DNA of 64,000 nucleotides from Ignavibacteriota bacterium (GCA_016707525.1 JADJHP010000008.1:62001-126000), one strand, 5' to 3'; positions 33,653 to 43,154 are shown, numbered from the stretch's first letter. Program-made: numbers and translations. Notes: a model not told the origin generated them from the letters alone.

Positions 33653-35971
33653 GTGACGTGGCAGATATCCCTGCTCCTTCTCTGTATCACCGTGTCTGCC
33701 ACGGGCGAAGAACGTCATGCGTTGCACGGGCGGATCGCCGACCGCACAACGGGTGAACCCCTTCCCGCTGCTCATGTCCGTATCCTGAATTCATCGCGCG
33801 GCACCATCACCGGCAGCGCCGGCGGCTATGCACTGCAGCTCGAACCGGGCAACTATCGGGTGGTCGTCCGCATGCTCGGGTACCGCCCCGATACATCCCT
33901 GGTCTCTATCCACGGCGACATCCGCCACGACGTTCTGCTCGATCCCTCCGATATCGTCCTCCCCGAGGTCCTCGTCACATCGGAGGATCCGGCGGTGGAG
34001 ATCATCCGGCGGGCTATCGCCGCAAAGAGGGCATGGATCAGCCGGCTCACCTCGTTCCAGTCCAACGGATTCACACGGCAGGTCCTTCTCCGCGATACCA
34101 GCATCGCCAGTATCACCGAGTCCTTCACCACCGTGTACTGGCAACAGGGCGATACGCTTCGCGAGGTGGTGAAACAACGGCGACAAACCGAGAACGTGAA
34201 AAGCTCCTTCAACTTCGCCTCTGTCGGCCAGATCGTCAATTTCAACGAGGATGACGTCCGTTTCCTCGGCTATACCTTTGTCGGCCCCACTTCCGTCGAT
34301 GCGCTCGACTACTACGCGTACAAGCTCCTGCGCACGGAGAAGAACCGGGGGCACGATATCTATGTCATCCAGATGACACCCCGGAGCCGCACCACGCCGA
34401 TGTTCAACGGCACCATCCGCATCGCCGATGTTTCCTATGCTCTGATGGGCGTCGATGTGGTCCCCAATGAAGTGTTCGCGATCCCGTTCGTCAAGTCGCT
34501 GAAGGTCCGCTATCGTCAGCAGTTCTCCCTGGAACAGGAAGAGTTCTGGTTGCCGGCGGATATCCGGATCGATGGACACGCGAAGATCAGTGTTGCCGGC
34601 TTCTCCTTCCCGGCCATCGGCTTCCAACAGTCCTCGATCCTGTCCGACTATGCCATCAATCCATCCCTGCCGGACAGCATCTTCCGCCGCCCACGCCTTA
34701 CCGTGGATTCATCGGCTGTCCGACTCGATTCGACGTTCTGGAAAGCGAACGACGTCCTCCCTCTCTCCCCCGAAGAAAAGATCGCCTACGCATCGCTGGA
34801 CAGCACCAGGACACTGGCCGTTCAGTTCCGGCCGGGCGGTATCTCGGCCACCATCGGCGGCGATGGCGGAACCGCGGCTTCCGTGCTCTCATTCCTGGAT
34901 CTCTCCTTCAACCGTGTGGAGGGATTCCACCTCGGCGTGAAGTACGAGAACGAGCGCATCCTGCCACTCCTCGGGATCGACGCTGGATTCGCGTACGGGC
35001 TCTCGGACAAACGCACGAAGTATCGCCTGGGCGTAACGGTATTTACCTCCGCCGCACACCATCTCGGGTTCGGCGCGGAGATCTACCGGACGACGGACCA
35101 CCGCCCTGGCGGCGACGACTATGGCACGATCGCAAACTCGGTCACGTCCCTCCTCTCACGGAACGATTACCATGACTATCACGAAGCCGAAGGATGGAAG
35201 GGCTTCGTACGGTTTTCCTCCGGACGAAGGCTGACGGCGCAGCTTTCCCTCATCAATGAGGACCATCGCGCCGTGGGGAACAGGACATCGTTTTCGCTGT
35301 TCGCGCGCTCGCGTTCCTACCGGGAAAACCCCCGTGTGCCGGAGGGTACCCTCCGGGGATTCCAGGTCCGGGCACGCATCGGTAACCCGCCCGTGCCGCT
35401 TGACATGATCAGAACCAACGCGCTGGAATTGTCCGTCGAACATTCGACCCCGGCACTCCTCTCGAGTTCGTACGACTTCACGCGCTACGAAGCACATGGC
35501 ACACTGGTGATCCCGACGTTCGCACCGGGCCTTCTCTTCCGTCCGGACCTCACGCTGATGGTCTCCGCAGGCGATCTCCGCGGAACACAGGTACCCATCC
35601 AGCGCCTGTTCAACATCGAATCTTCGTCCAGCGGCTACGGACCGTCAGGGGTCATGCGCAGCATGGACGTGAAAGAGTACGGCGGAACCGGCTATCTCGC
35701 TGTGCACGCCGAGCACAACTTCCGTGCGTTGCCATTCCTTGCCCTGGGCATTCCGTTCCTGTACGAGAATAACATCGAGTTCCTGATGCATGGTGGCGCC
35801 GCACGGACTTGGTCGACCGGCCGTACCGTGAATCCGTTCAGGACCGGCTGGTTCTCGGAGATCGGCTTCGGGTTCAATCGGATCTTCGACATTCTGCGTG
35901 CCGATCTTTCCTGGCGGCTCAACGAACCCCGGCCTGTGCGCATCACACTGGGTGTTGTCCGCATCCTGTAG
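33653..35971 (+). CDS. Outer-membrane protein, DUF5686/carboxypeptidase-regulatory-like type
   Basis: This 772-residue protein has a signal peptide (WQISLLLLCITVSATGE). A carboxypeptidase-regulatory-like domain comes first (LHGRIADRTTGEPLPAAHVRI...NYRVVVRMLGY). A middle region opens with LPEVLVTSEDPAVEIIRRAIAAK, as in DUF5686 proteins. A long C-terminal half of alternating hydrophobic strands fits an outer-membrane beta-barrel and ends in RITLGVVRIL. The family is common in Bacteroidota and its function is unknown. It resembles a TonB-dependent receptor but lacks a plug domain. It starts at GTG 33653, 10 bases after the small gene. Confidence 0.8.
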   Translation: MTWQISLLLLCITVSATGEERHALHGRIADRTTGEPLPAAHVRILNSSRGTITGSAGGYALQLEPGNYRVVVRMLGYRPDTSLVSIHGDIRHDVLLDPSDIVLPEVLVTSEDPAVEIIRRAIAAKRAWISRLTSFQSNGFTRQVLLRDTSIASITESFTTVYWQQGDTLREVVKQRRQTENVKSSFNFASVGQIVNFNEDDVRFLGYTFVGPTSVDALDYYAYKLLRTEKNRGHDIYVIQMTPRSRTTPMFNGTIRIADVSYALMGVDVVPNEVFAIPFVKSLKVRYRQQFSLEQEEFWLPADIRIDGHAKISVAGFSFPAIGFQQSSILSDYAINPSLPDSIFRRPRLTVDSSAVRLDSTFWKANDVLPLSPEEKIAYASLDSTRTLAVQFRPGGISATIGGDGGTAASVLSFLDLSFNRVEGFHLGVKYENERILPLLGIDAGFAYGLSDKRTKYRLGVTVFTSAAHHLGFGAEIYRTTDHRPGGDDYGTIANSVTSLLSRNDYHDYHEAEGWKGFVRFSSGRRLTAQLSLINEDHRAVGNRTSFSLFARSRSYRENPRVPEGTLRGFQVRARIGNPPVPLDMIRTNALELSVEHSTPALLSSSYDFTRYEAHGTLVIPTFAPGLLFRPDLTLMVSAGDLRGTQVPIQRLFNIESSSSGYGPSGVMRSMDVKEYGGTGYLAVHAEHNFRALPFLALGIPFLYENNIEFLMHGGAARTWSTGRTVNPFRTGWFSEIGFGFNRIFDILRADLSWRLNEPRPVRITLGVVRIL

Positions 35972-36254
35972 TGCCGGTACCAGAGAGCGTTCCAAACGAA
36001 GCGCAGGCAGGACCGTTGCTGGAGTGAGCATCCTGCACGTTTCCCGTTGTGCACCGTGCATTCTGCACGGCCGCGTATCTTCGCAACGATCCTGCACTTG
36101 CGTCCTCTTCCCCGCTTTATGATAACCTGCCGATGGAATTCTGCATGATGTGACGGTCCCTGCTGTGCGAACAGCGTGGGATATCTGCGTTCTGTCATGG
36201 CACGTCCTTTGTACTCTGCATGGGTGAGAATCCCACACAACTCAGGAGGCGATC
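35972..36254. other. Intergenic region, no gene seen
   Basis: It contains several short GCA/TGC-rich echoes (TGCACG and CTGCACG near 36035-36070) but no convincing stem or open frame. The promoter of the TonB-domain gene must lie here. AGGAGG at 36244-36249 is its ribosome-binding site. Confidence 0.5.
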
Positions 36255-36974
36255 ATGGCTGCCACGGCTATCCGGTACGGAGCGATCGAACTGAAGGAAT
36301 CGGCCCAGCGGTTCTGGGTCACCGGGTTCATCATCTCGCTCGCGATCCACTCAATGATCCTCAGTGCGTTCCACCTGGATCTGTTCCATGTCGGGACCGA
36401 CGTGAGGAATATCACCATGCGTCCTCTCACGATCGATCCGCGGATCCGTCTTGACCCGCGGATCCCGGGTATCACGACGCCTCCACCTGCCACGGCTGGG
36501 ACACCGCGTATTCACAGCGAGCGCGCGAATCCTGTTGCAGTCCCGGATGAGAAGGCAGATCCGGAGAAAGAGCTTGCGACCCAGGAGCAGATGGCGTTGC
36601 AGGTGGACCCGATCGCCAACGGAGCGGGTGAGGGCTCAGGAGCAGGAACAGGCATCATCACAATGCCGGGTCCGGGCGACGAGACACCGGTGCCGTTCGA
36701 AGCGGTGGAGAAGATCCCTGAGATCATCACACGCGTCACACCGACGTACCCGCCCCTTGCTGTCAGGGCAGGGATCGAAGGACGTGTCGTTGTGCAGATG
36801 CTCATCGGGAAGGATGGCCATGTGCATGAGGCAGCGGTCGTGCGGTCGTCGGCCGACTGTTTGAACGATGCTGCTCTCGAAGCAGCCCGCGGCTTCCTGT
36901 TCACTCCCGCGTACATGAACAACGGCCCCGTTGCCGTATGGATCACCGTACCCTTCAACTTCAGACTGCGGTAG
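36255..36974 (+). CDS. TonB-family energy-transducer-like protein
   Basis: This 239-residue protein is anchored in the inner membrane by one helix (residues 20-40, GFIISLAIHSMILSAF). A Pro/Glu-rich periplasmic linker is followed by a TonB C-terminal domain (VTPTYPPLAVRAGIEGRVVVQ...GFLFTPAYMNNGPVAVWITVPFNF). TonB proteins pass proton-motive energy from ExbB/ExbD to outer-membrane receptors. No exbBD or receptor gene is nearby. The start at 36255 has an AGGAGG site six bases upstream. A terminator follows. Confidence 0.88.
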   Translation: MAATAIRYGAIELKESAQRFWVTGFIISLAIHSMILSAFHLDLFHVGTDVRNITMRPLTIDPRIRLDPRIPGITTPPPATAGTPRIHSERANPVAVPDEKADPEKELATQEQMALQVDPIANGAGEGSGAGTGIITMPGPGDETPVPFEAVEKIPEIITRVTPTYPPLAVRAGIEGRVVVQMLIGKDGHVHEAAVVRSSADCLNDAALEAARGFLFTPAYMNNGPVAVWITVPFNFRLR

Positions 36975-37002
36975 CACCGATCGGGGGGAAGCTGTGAGCA
37001 GG

Positions 37003-37056
37003 ACACCCGGGAGGCAGGGGAACGGAAAAGGAGACGGCCTCCCGGGTGTGCCTTTT
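37003..37056 (+). terminator. Rho-independent terminator
   Basis: ACACCCGGGAGGC (37003-37015) pairs with GCCTCCCGGGTGT (37037-37049), followed by GCCTTTT. It ends the TonB-domain transcript. Confidence 0.85.
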
Positions 37057-37364
37057 GGAATCGCTTCCAAGACTGCTTCGCCAACAGCCCACGCTGTGTA
37101 TCCCATCATGCGGCATACCCTTTGCAATACTACATCAAGATTCGACGCCCCGGGAAGAAACACGCGGCGAGAATCGCCAAAATGATTGAAATTTGGCCAG
37201 TTCAACCAGAAATCGGGAATCTTTCTACGTCTGACTCTGGCTATTATTGTGCAATGTTCCAGCTTCAGTCAATATTGCTGACTGTCACCCAGGTGTCATC
37301 ATTGAATTTTTTGGGCCAATTCCCTATATTTTTCCTTCTTCACAACTGAGGAGTCAGACAGCCC
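37057..37364. promoter_or_regulatory. AT-rich leader of the phosphorylase gene with a small inverted repeat
   Basis: No gene is seen. The last 180 bases are distinctly AT-richer than the surroundings, as expected of a promoter. CAGTCA (37266-37271) and TGACTG (37279-37284) form an inverted repeat around ATATTGC, a possible operator. TATATTTTTC near 37325 and GAGGAG at 37350-37355 precede the GTG start. Confidence 0.45.
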
Positions 37365-39512
37365 GTGGCACTCAAAAAGGTATCCGAGAAGCAGATCGAT
37401 CAAGCGATCCAGGATCTTCATGAACTCGCCTACAACCTGTGGCATTCATGGAATCCAGCCGCACAGCGGATATTTCAGGAGCTCTCCCCCTTCTTCTGGG
37501 AAGACACCAACCACAATGCCGTGGAGGTGATGAACTGGATCTCCGGACCGGAGCTCAAAGGTCGACTGCAGAATCCGGATTTCTTTACCCGGGTTGCAGC
37601 GGTCTGCAAAAGTTACCGTGATTACATGAAACCCAAGGGCACCTGGGCCGACAAACACGCAACAGCCCTGAAGCATGCCCCCGTTGCGTATTTCAGCGCC
37701 GAGTTCGGCTTGCATGAAAGCCTCCGCATTTACTCCGGCGGCCTCGGCATCCTTGCCGGCGACCACGCGAAATCCGCCAGCGACCTCGGCCTCCCCCTCT
37801 ACGGCATCAGCATCTTCTACCGTCAGGGATACTTCCGCCAGCAGACCAGCAACGAGGGGTGGCAGCAGGAATTCTACCCGACCTTCGATCCTGCCCGGCT
37901 GCCGCTCCGCCCGGTGAACGACAAGAAGGGGAACCGGATCATCTGCAGCGTGCCGATCGGCAATACAAATGTTGACTTCCAGGCCTGGGCAGTTGGGGTC
38001 GGACGCGTGACACTCTTTCTGCTCGACACCAACCTGCCGCAGAACAGCCAGTTCTACCGCGATCTCTCCGCCCACGTCTACGGGGGCGATCAGGTGAACC
38101 GCATCGGGCAGGAGATCCTGCTCGGCATCGGCGGTGTGCGGCTGATGCGCAAACTCGGTATCAACCCCTCGATCTTCCACATGAACGAGGGACACTCAGC
38201 ATTCCTGACGCTGGAACTCTTGCGCGAGCAACTGCAGGCGAAAAAGCCCCTCGTGGAAGCACAGGCGTTCGTCAAGAAGCACTGCGTGTTCACGACCCAC
38301 ACTCCTGTACCGGCCGGCCACGACAAGTTCGACCGCGGACTGATGGAAGCGCATCTCGGCCCGTTCGCGTCCAGCATGGGAATGTCCATCGACGATATGA
38401 TGGCCTATGGCCGCGTCCACCAGGAAAGCCCCGGCGAAGGGTTCACGATGACGGTCCTCGCGCTCAAGATGTGCCGCGTGGCGAACGGCGTGAGCGAGTT
38501 GCATGGCCGGGTGAGCCAGGAGATGTGGAAAGACCTGTACCCCGACATCCAGGTCAGTAAGGTGCCGATCGGGGCGGTCACCAATGGCGTCCACATCACC
38601 GGCTGGACATCTCCGACCGCATCGCAGTTCTGGTCCACCCAGCTCGGCCCGAAGTGGATCGAGAAGTTCCGCGACGGAAAATACTGGAAGGAGACCCTCG
38701 AATCCAAGAAGCTCTCCGACGCAGAACTGTGGGGGCTGCGCACGGCATTGCGCCGCGAGCTCGTGGAATTCGCACGCCGGCGCCTGCGGGAACAGAACCT
38801 GCGCCACAACACGAATGACGTGGCAATGTACGACAACATCCTGTCGCCGGATGTGTTCACGATCGGGTTCGCACGCCGCTTCGCCACATACAAGCGTGCG
38901 CCCCTCCTGTTCAGGGACCTCGGCTGGGCCATCAAGGTGCTCACGGATAAAGAGAAGCCGGTCCAGATCATCTTCGCAGGAAAGGCACATCCACGGGATG
39001 ATGCCGGCAAGCATTTCATCCAGGAGATCATCAACATCACGAAACGCGTGGACCTCTTCGGCCGTGTGGTGTTCGTCGAGGACTACGACATCAACGTCGC
39101 GAAATACCTCGTATCAGGCGCCGACGTCTGGCTCAACACACCGCGCCGGCCGATGGAAGCCTGCGGTACCAGCGGCATGAAGGTCATGATGCATGGAGGC
39201 CTGAACCTCAGCACCATGGACGGATGGTGGCGTGAAGCGTACGATGGAGAGAATGGCTGGAAGATCGGCGAGGATACAACAGCGAGTTCGGACCAACTGC
39301 AGGACGATCTCGATGCCGCTTCGCTGCGCGCCGTGCTCGAGAACCAGGTCATCCCGCTCTTCTACGACCGCGGGAAGGACGGCATTCCCCACAATTGGCT
39401 GAAACGCGTCCGCCATGCCATGGCCTCCCTTGTCCCGGTCTTCAATACGGACCGGATGGTGGTGGACTATACACAGAAGATGTACCTGCCCGAAGGGTCG
39501 AAGCGCAAGTAG
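37365..39512 (+). CDS. glgP: Alpha-glucan (glycogen) phosphorylase
   Basis: This 715-residue cytoplasmic enzyme would release glucose 1-phosphate from glycogen or maltodextrins. It starts with the short DUF3417-like N-terminal region (LAYNLWHSWNP) of the compact alpha-glucan phosphorylase subfamily (TIGR02094 type). It has the FSAEFGLHESLRIYSGGLG and NEGHSAF family motifs and the pyridoxal-phosphate lysine Lys606 in ACGTSGMKVMMHGG. This subfamily is shorter than the 800-residue classical enzyme. It starts at GTG 37365, after GAGGAG. It is a single gene with its own leader and terminator. Confidence 0.93.
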   Translation: MALKKVSEKQIDQAIQDLHELAYNLWHSWNPAAQRIFQELSPFFWEDTNHNAVEVMNWISGPELKGRLQNPDFFTRVAAVCKSYRDYMKPKGTWADKHATALKHAPVAYFSAEFGLHESLRIYSGGLGILAGDHAKSASDLGLPLYGISIFYRQGYFRQQTSNEGWQQEFYPTFDPARLPLRPVNDKKGNRIICSVPIGNTNVDFQAWAVGVGRVTLFLLDTNLPQNSQFYRDLSAHVYGGDQVNRIGQEILLGIGGVRLMRKLGINPSIFHMNEGHSAFLTLELLREQLQAKKPLVEAQAFVKKHCVFTTHTPVPAGHDKFDRGLMEAHLGPFASSMGMSIDDMMAYGRVHQESPGEGFTMTVLALKMCRVANGVSELHGRVSQEMWKDLYPDIQVSKVPIGAVTNGVHITGWTSPTASQFWSTQLGPKWIEKFRDGKYWKETLESKKLSDAELWGLRTALRRELVEFARRRLREQNLRHNTNDVAMYDNILSPDVFTIGFARRFATYKRAPLLFRDLGWAIKVLTDKEKPVQIIFAGKAHPRDDAGKHFIQEIINITKRVDLFGRVVFVEDYDINVAKYLVSGADVWLNTPRRPMEACGTSGMKVMMHGGLNLSTMDGWWREAYDGENGWKIGEDTTASSDQLQDDLDAASLRAVLENQVIPLFYDRGKDGIPHNWLKRVRHAMASLVPVFNTDRMVVDYTQKMYLPEGSKRK

Positions 39513-39540
39513 CTTCCAACCAGCCGGGATCGTTCATGAA

Positions 39541-39567
39541 ACCGGGGCCCACGGCCCCGGTTTTTTT
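39541..39567 (+). terminator. Rho-independent terminator of the phosphorylase gene
   Basis: ACCGGGGCC pairs with GGCCCCGGT around CAC, followed directly by seven T. This is a textbook intrinsic terminator. Confidence 0.95.
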
Positions 39568-39636
39568 ATTGCCCCCTCAGCAACTTTCCGGATGCTTGTG
39601 CATCTTAAAGGAAAGCACGGATCTCAGGCCACGGAT

Positions 39637-40191
39637 ATGCCCATGGATATGGCAACAGACGCACAGCTTCTGGAGCGGCTCCTCCGGGGCGATACGCGGT
39701 CGCTGGGCGAGATCTACGTTCGCTACCGTGTCCCCCTCTTCAGATTCTGTCTGCGTATGGTCAGGGATACTGCCCGCGCCGAAGATGCCGTCCATGATAC
39801 CTTCGTCAAGCTCGCCCGCCAGCACACCGGTATCCTGAGGCCGGAATCGCTCAAGCCGTGGCTGTTCCGGGTTGCCCGCAACGAGATCTACATGGTGACG
39901 CGCCGGGCAGCACCGATGCCTCTGGCGGAGGCGGAGGAGGTCCTGGACCCATCAACGCCACATGACATCCTCGAACGGGCCGAACGCGATACCGTTGTTC
40001 ACCTGATGCTGGAGGCGCTCCGGCCGGAGTACCGGGAGGTCCTCATGCTCCGGGAGTTTGAAGAGATGCACTACGCAGAGATCGCCATGATCACCGGGTC
40101 CACGGAGAGTGCGGTGAAGTCAAGATTGTTCAAAGCACGGCAGGCACTGGCAGGGCTGATGGCCGGATCGCAGAAGGAGCGGATACGATGA
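39637..40191 (+). CDS. ECF-type RNA polymerase sigma factor
   Basis: This sigma factor of about 184 residues has region 2 (YVRYRVPLFRFCLRMVRD with AEDAVHDTFVKL) and region 4 (EMHYAEIAMITGSTESAVKS). Of the clustered starts MPMDMATD, I took ATG 39637. ATG 39643 and 39649 are equally possible, and ATG 39592 would add 15 residues. It overlaps its anti-sigma gene by four bases (ATGA at 40188), and this pairing shows its regulation. The signal is presumably envelope-related, since the next genes encode a membrane anti-sigma factor and a TonB-domain protein. Confidence 0.92.
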   Translation: MPMDMATDAQLLERLLRGDTRSLGEIYVRYRVPLFRFCLRMVRDTARAEDAVHDTFVKLARQHTGILRPESLKPWLFRVARNEIYMVTRRAAPMPLAEAEEVLDPSTPHDILERAERDTVVHLMLEALRPEYREVLMLREFEEMHYAEIAMITGSTESAVKSRLFKARQALAGLMAGSQKERIR

Positions 40192-40637
40192 ACACCTGTG
40201 AGCATTATGAAGAAGCATTGAGTGCCTACATCGACGGCGCGCTGAGCGATACTGCATGCGCAGAACTCTTCGCGCACCTTGGCGCATGCGCATCATGCAG
40301 ACGGTCCTTCGCGGCGATGTCCCTGATCCGGACCCGCCTTGCCGCGGCACCTGCACCGGAGGTGCCCGAGCGCCTGGACCGCCGCATTCGCCGGCTTCAT
40401 GCTGCGCCGGCTGCGCGGGTATCGCGGTTGCGAACGGTCTGGACGCAGCGCTTCACCATACCGGCCCCGGCATTCGCTCTTGCGCTGCTGATCGCCTCCA
40501 TAACGATCCTTGCATCCGTTCTGTGGCTGAAAACAACACCGGCGACCGCCGGAGAACAACAGGTCATGTATATCATGAGCATGCCGGCAGTGGAAGTGGA
40601 AGGCGTGCCGGATCATTCCTCTTCACGTGTTCAATAG
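40188..40637 (+). CDS. Membrane anti-sigma factor with zinc-finger domain
   Basis: This 149-residue protein has an N-terminal anti-sigma zinc domain (CEHYEEALSAYIDGAL and HLGACASC, the HxxxCxxC zinc ligands), a positively charged linker and one membrane helix (about 92-113, FALALLIASITILASVLWL). A short periplasmic tail follows. It should hold the upstream sigma factor inactive until a signal is sensed in the envelope. The start overlaps the sigma gene stop. Confidence 0.88.
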   Translation: MNTCEHYEEALSAYIDGALSDTACAELFAHLGACASCRRSFAAMSLIRTRLAAAPAPEVPERLDRRIRRLHAAPAARVSRLRTVWTQRFTIPAPAFALALLIASITILASVLWLKTTPATAGEQQVMYIMSMPAVEVEGVPDHSSSRVQ

Positions 40638-40649
40638 AAGGAAACTACC

Positions 40650-41450
40650 ATGAAGATCATCATCGGCCTCATCGGAGCAAGCATCATCGCCTGCTCATCG
40701 GTCGGGATCGCCCAGGAAGGTGCCCAGGATGTCGCCCAGGTCGTTGCGCCGGGTGGAAAGACAACGGGACAGCAGCAGGTCCCGGACAATGTCCTTGTCG
40801 ATGTACAACCCGCCGTCATCAAACGAGTGGAGCCCGTCTATCCGCACGATGCACTGGCAAAAGGAAGCGAAGGGAAGGTGTGGGTCAAGATCCTGGTGGA
40901 CACTGCGGGGCGGCCAGCCCAGGTGGAGATCCTGCAGTCAGAGAACGAGTACTTCGATCAGGCCAGCATCACGGCAGCACGCCAATGGGTCTTCTCTCCA
41001 GCACTGAAGGACGGCAGACCTGTGGCCGTCTGGATCACGCTGCCCTTCAAGTTCAAATTGGCCGATAAGGAAGGCACGGACCGGTCACAGCGTGGCGCGC
41101 CCCAAGGATCCCACCAGGCCGAGGAGTTCTTGAAAAAGGTGGACATGATCTTCTCCGGCGACCAGTCGGCCCGGGCAACGATCCATCCGGAAGCCTATCT
41201 CGTGGATGGTGCCCGGTTCGTGAGCCTGCATGAAGCGTTGTTCGGGAAGGAAAAGGGGAAGTGTTTTGCAGGGGAAACGAAGCGTCAGCGGTCGTTCATG
41301 AAGGCAACGATCGCGGATGATGGGACATCAGCACTGCTTGTTCTCGGGACAGGGGATGCGAAAAAGGGAGGGCAGCGCTGGCATACGATCGCCTGGAGCC
41401 GCGAAAAGGGCGGGGAGTGGAAGGTCACCCATTGGCATACGACACGCTAG
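40650..41450 (+). CDS. Secreted TonB-domain protein with a C-terminal NTF2/SnoaL-like domain
   Basis: This 266-residue protein has a signal peptide (KIIIGLIGASIIACSSVGIA) instead of a TonB membrane anchor. Residues about 50-135 form a TonB C-terminal domain (KRVEPVYPHDALAKGSEGKVWVKI...WVFSPALKDGRPVAVWITLPFKF). The rest (EEFLKKVDMIFSGD...WHTIAWSREKGGEWKVTHWH) looks like an NTF2/SnoaL-like fold. It is the third gene of the sigma/anti-sigma unit, 12 bases after the anti-sigma gene. It may be the periplasmic partner of that envelope-stress circuit. Confidence 0.75.
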   Translation: MKIIIGLIGASIIACSSVGIAQEGAQDVAQVVAPGGKTTGQQQVPDNVLVDVQPAVIKRVEPVYPHDALAKGSEGKVWVKILVDTAGRPAQVEILQSENEYFDQASITAARQWVFSPALKDGRPVAVWITLPFKFKLADKEGTDRSQRGAPQGSHQAEEFLKKVDMIFSGDQSARATIHPEAYLVDGARFVSLHEALFGKEKGKCFAGETKRQRSFMKATIADDGTSALLVLGTGDAKKGGQRWHTIAWSREKGGEWKVTHWHTTR

Positions 41451-41452
41451 GG

Positions 41453-41752
41453 TCACTGGCCGCCGTTCTTTTTCTCCTCTTTGGCGATCTTGCTCAGGAT
41501 GGACTTCTTCAAGGCGGAGCGCTTCCGGGGCGATACCGGGGGCGTTGCTTTGGTCGTGTCCGGAGTACCGCCGTCAACGATGAACAATTTTGAACACATG
41601 GTTCCTTTGAACCGACCTTCGCGCTGGCATTCAAGGTGGTGCTTCAGGATGTCCTCGTAGTTGGCTGACCCGGGGGAAAGCCAGAAATCGTCGAGGTCCG
41701 TCCCGCATTCCGTACAGAAGGTTTTTTGAGGCCGTTGTACCTGTTTTGCCAT
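41453..41752 (-). CDS. Small cysteine-containing protein, possible zinc ribbon
   Basis: This 99-residue protein has CTECGTDLDDFWL near residue 13, followed by HHLECQREGRFKGTMCSKLFIV. The Cys and His spacing suggests one zinc site. The C-terminus is Lys-rich (RSALKKSILSKIAKEEKK). The start is ATG 41752, with GGAGAG upstream on the minus strand. A longer frame back to 41893 has no ribosome-binding site. Its stop is two bases from the end of the convergent gene. Function unknown. The family is not recognised. Confidence 0.65.
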   Translation of the reverse strand: MAKQVQRPQKTFCTECGTDLDDFWLSPGSANYEDILKHHLECQREGRFKGTMCSKLFIVDGGTPDTTKATPPVSPRKRSALKKSILSKIAKEEKKNGGQ

Positions 41753-41925
41753 ACGTGCTCTCCAAAGCATAAGCAATATACCGAAACCGTCACACTTATC
41801 AAACCGCCGCCGGGCCGTCCTGGTTCCTGCCTTTGCTTGCCGAAGAGCAGTTTTTTTTGTACCATGCCCCACTCTCTCCATGCGATCCAACACACCGTTT
41901 CATATCCGGAAAGGCAGCGAGGCGC

Positions 41926-43131
41926 ATGAAAATCGGTATCCTGAAGGAAACCCGCCCAGGTGAAACACGGGTGGCTCTCATCCCGGCCCTCCTCCCTGCT
42001 CTTATTCGGGATACGCACGAGGTCATCTTCGAAACAGGCGCCGGAACCGCTTCCGGGCTGGCGGACGATCTGTATGCAAAAGCCGGAGCCAGGGTCGTAA
42101 AGACGGCTGCATCGGTGTACAAAGAGGCGGACATCATCTTCAAGGTCCAACCCCCGGCCACAACCGGCGCGCGGGGCAAGAGCGAGGCGGATCTCCTCCG
42201 CGAGGGCACGACATACATCGGTTACATGGCCCCGCTGGCGAATCCGGACCTGGTCAAGGCCTTCGAGAAGAAGAAGATCACCGCCTTCGCCATGGAATAC
42301 GTTCCGCGCATCACCCGTGCCCAGAGCATGGATGCCCTCAGCTCGATGGCGACGATCGCCGGGTACAAAGCGGTCCTCCTTGCGACCGAACACCTCGGGA
42401 AGATGTTCCCGCTCCTTATGACCGCCGCCGGCACGATCCCGCCGGCAACGGTGCTCATCCTCGGTGCCGGCGTCGCGGGCCTTCAGGCGATCGCTACGGC
42501 GAAACGTCTCGGCGCAAAAGTGGAAGCCTTCGACCCCCGCCCCGCCGTGAAGGATCAGGTGAAGAGCCTCGGCGCAACATTCGTGGAGATGGAGATGCCC
42601 GCGGATGCGGAGACGAAGGGCGGTTACGCGAAGGAAATGTCAGCCGAGTTCCTCAAAAAGGAACAGGAAGCGATCGCCGCACGCCTCCCGAAAGTGGATG
42701 TGGTGATCTGTACGGCCCAGGTCTTCGGCAAGCGCGCACCACTCCTGATCACAAAGGCGATGCTTGGCGCGATGCGCCCCGGCACGGTGATCGTGGACCT
42801 GGCCGCGGAGCAGGGCGGCAACTGCGAACTCACACAGGCCGGCGAAGTCGTCCATCACCAGGGTGTCGCGATCGTCGGAGCAGTGAACCTCCCCGCGACC
42901 ATCCCGTCCGATGCCAGCTTGATGTACTCCAAGAACGTCACGAATCTCTTCGCCACCCTGTTCCCGAAAGGGGCGTCCACGCCGAACTTCGAGGATGAGG
43001 TGACCGTTGGCGCATGCATCACGCGGGAGGGCGCGATCGCGAATGAGAGCGTTCGTGCAGCCCTGAGCCCGACCAAAGCAGCACAGGCCGCACGGCCCAC
43101 AAAAGCAGCAAAGGCCCCGAAGAAGAAGTAA
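41926..43131 (+). CDS. pntA: NAD(P) transhydrogenase alpha subunit (PntA-type, soluble domain I)
   Basis: This 401-residue protein matches the NAD-binding domain of proton-translocating transhydrogenase. It has GILKETRPGETRVALIP, the ERxPR-type YVPRITRAQSMDALSSMATIAGYKAVL and the Rossmann motif LILGAGVAGLQAIATAKRLGA. The family member with separate subunits (PntAA) is similar in length. An Ala/Lys-rich tail (PTKAAQAARPTKAAKAPKKK) replaces the usual membrane part. No pntAB or pntB gene is found next to it. Alanine dehydrogenase, a relative, lacks the MDALSS segment, so I prefer PntA. The start is ATG 41926. Confidence 0.85.
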   Translation: MKIGILKETRPGETRVALIPALLPALIRDTHEVIFETGAGTASGLADDLYAKAGARVVKTAASVYKEADIIFKVQPPATTGARGKSEADLLREGTTYIGYMAPLANPDLVKAFEKKKITAFAMEYVPRITRAQSMDALSSMATIAGYKAVLLATEHLGKMFPLLMTAAGTIPPATVLILGAGVAGLQAIATAKRLGAKVEAFDPRPAVKDQVKSLGATFVEMEMPADAETKGGYAKEMSAEFLKKEQEAIAARLPKVDVVICTAQVFGKRAPLLITKAMLGAMRPGTVIVDLAAEQGGNCELTQAGEVVHHQGVAIVGAVNLPATIPSDASLMYSKNVTNLFATLFPKGASTPNFEDEVTVGACITREGAIANESVRAALSPTKAAQAARPTKAAKAPKKK

Positions 43132-43154
43132 CATCGCTCTTCTATTATAGATCT

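Noticed and set aside
41926..43131. Alanine dehydrogenase
   Set aside because: The MDALSSMATIAGYKAVL segment and the length fit PntA better.
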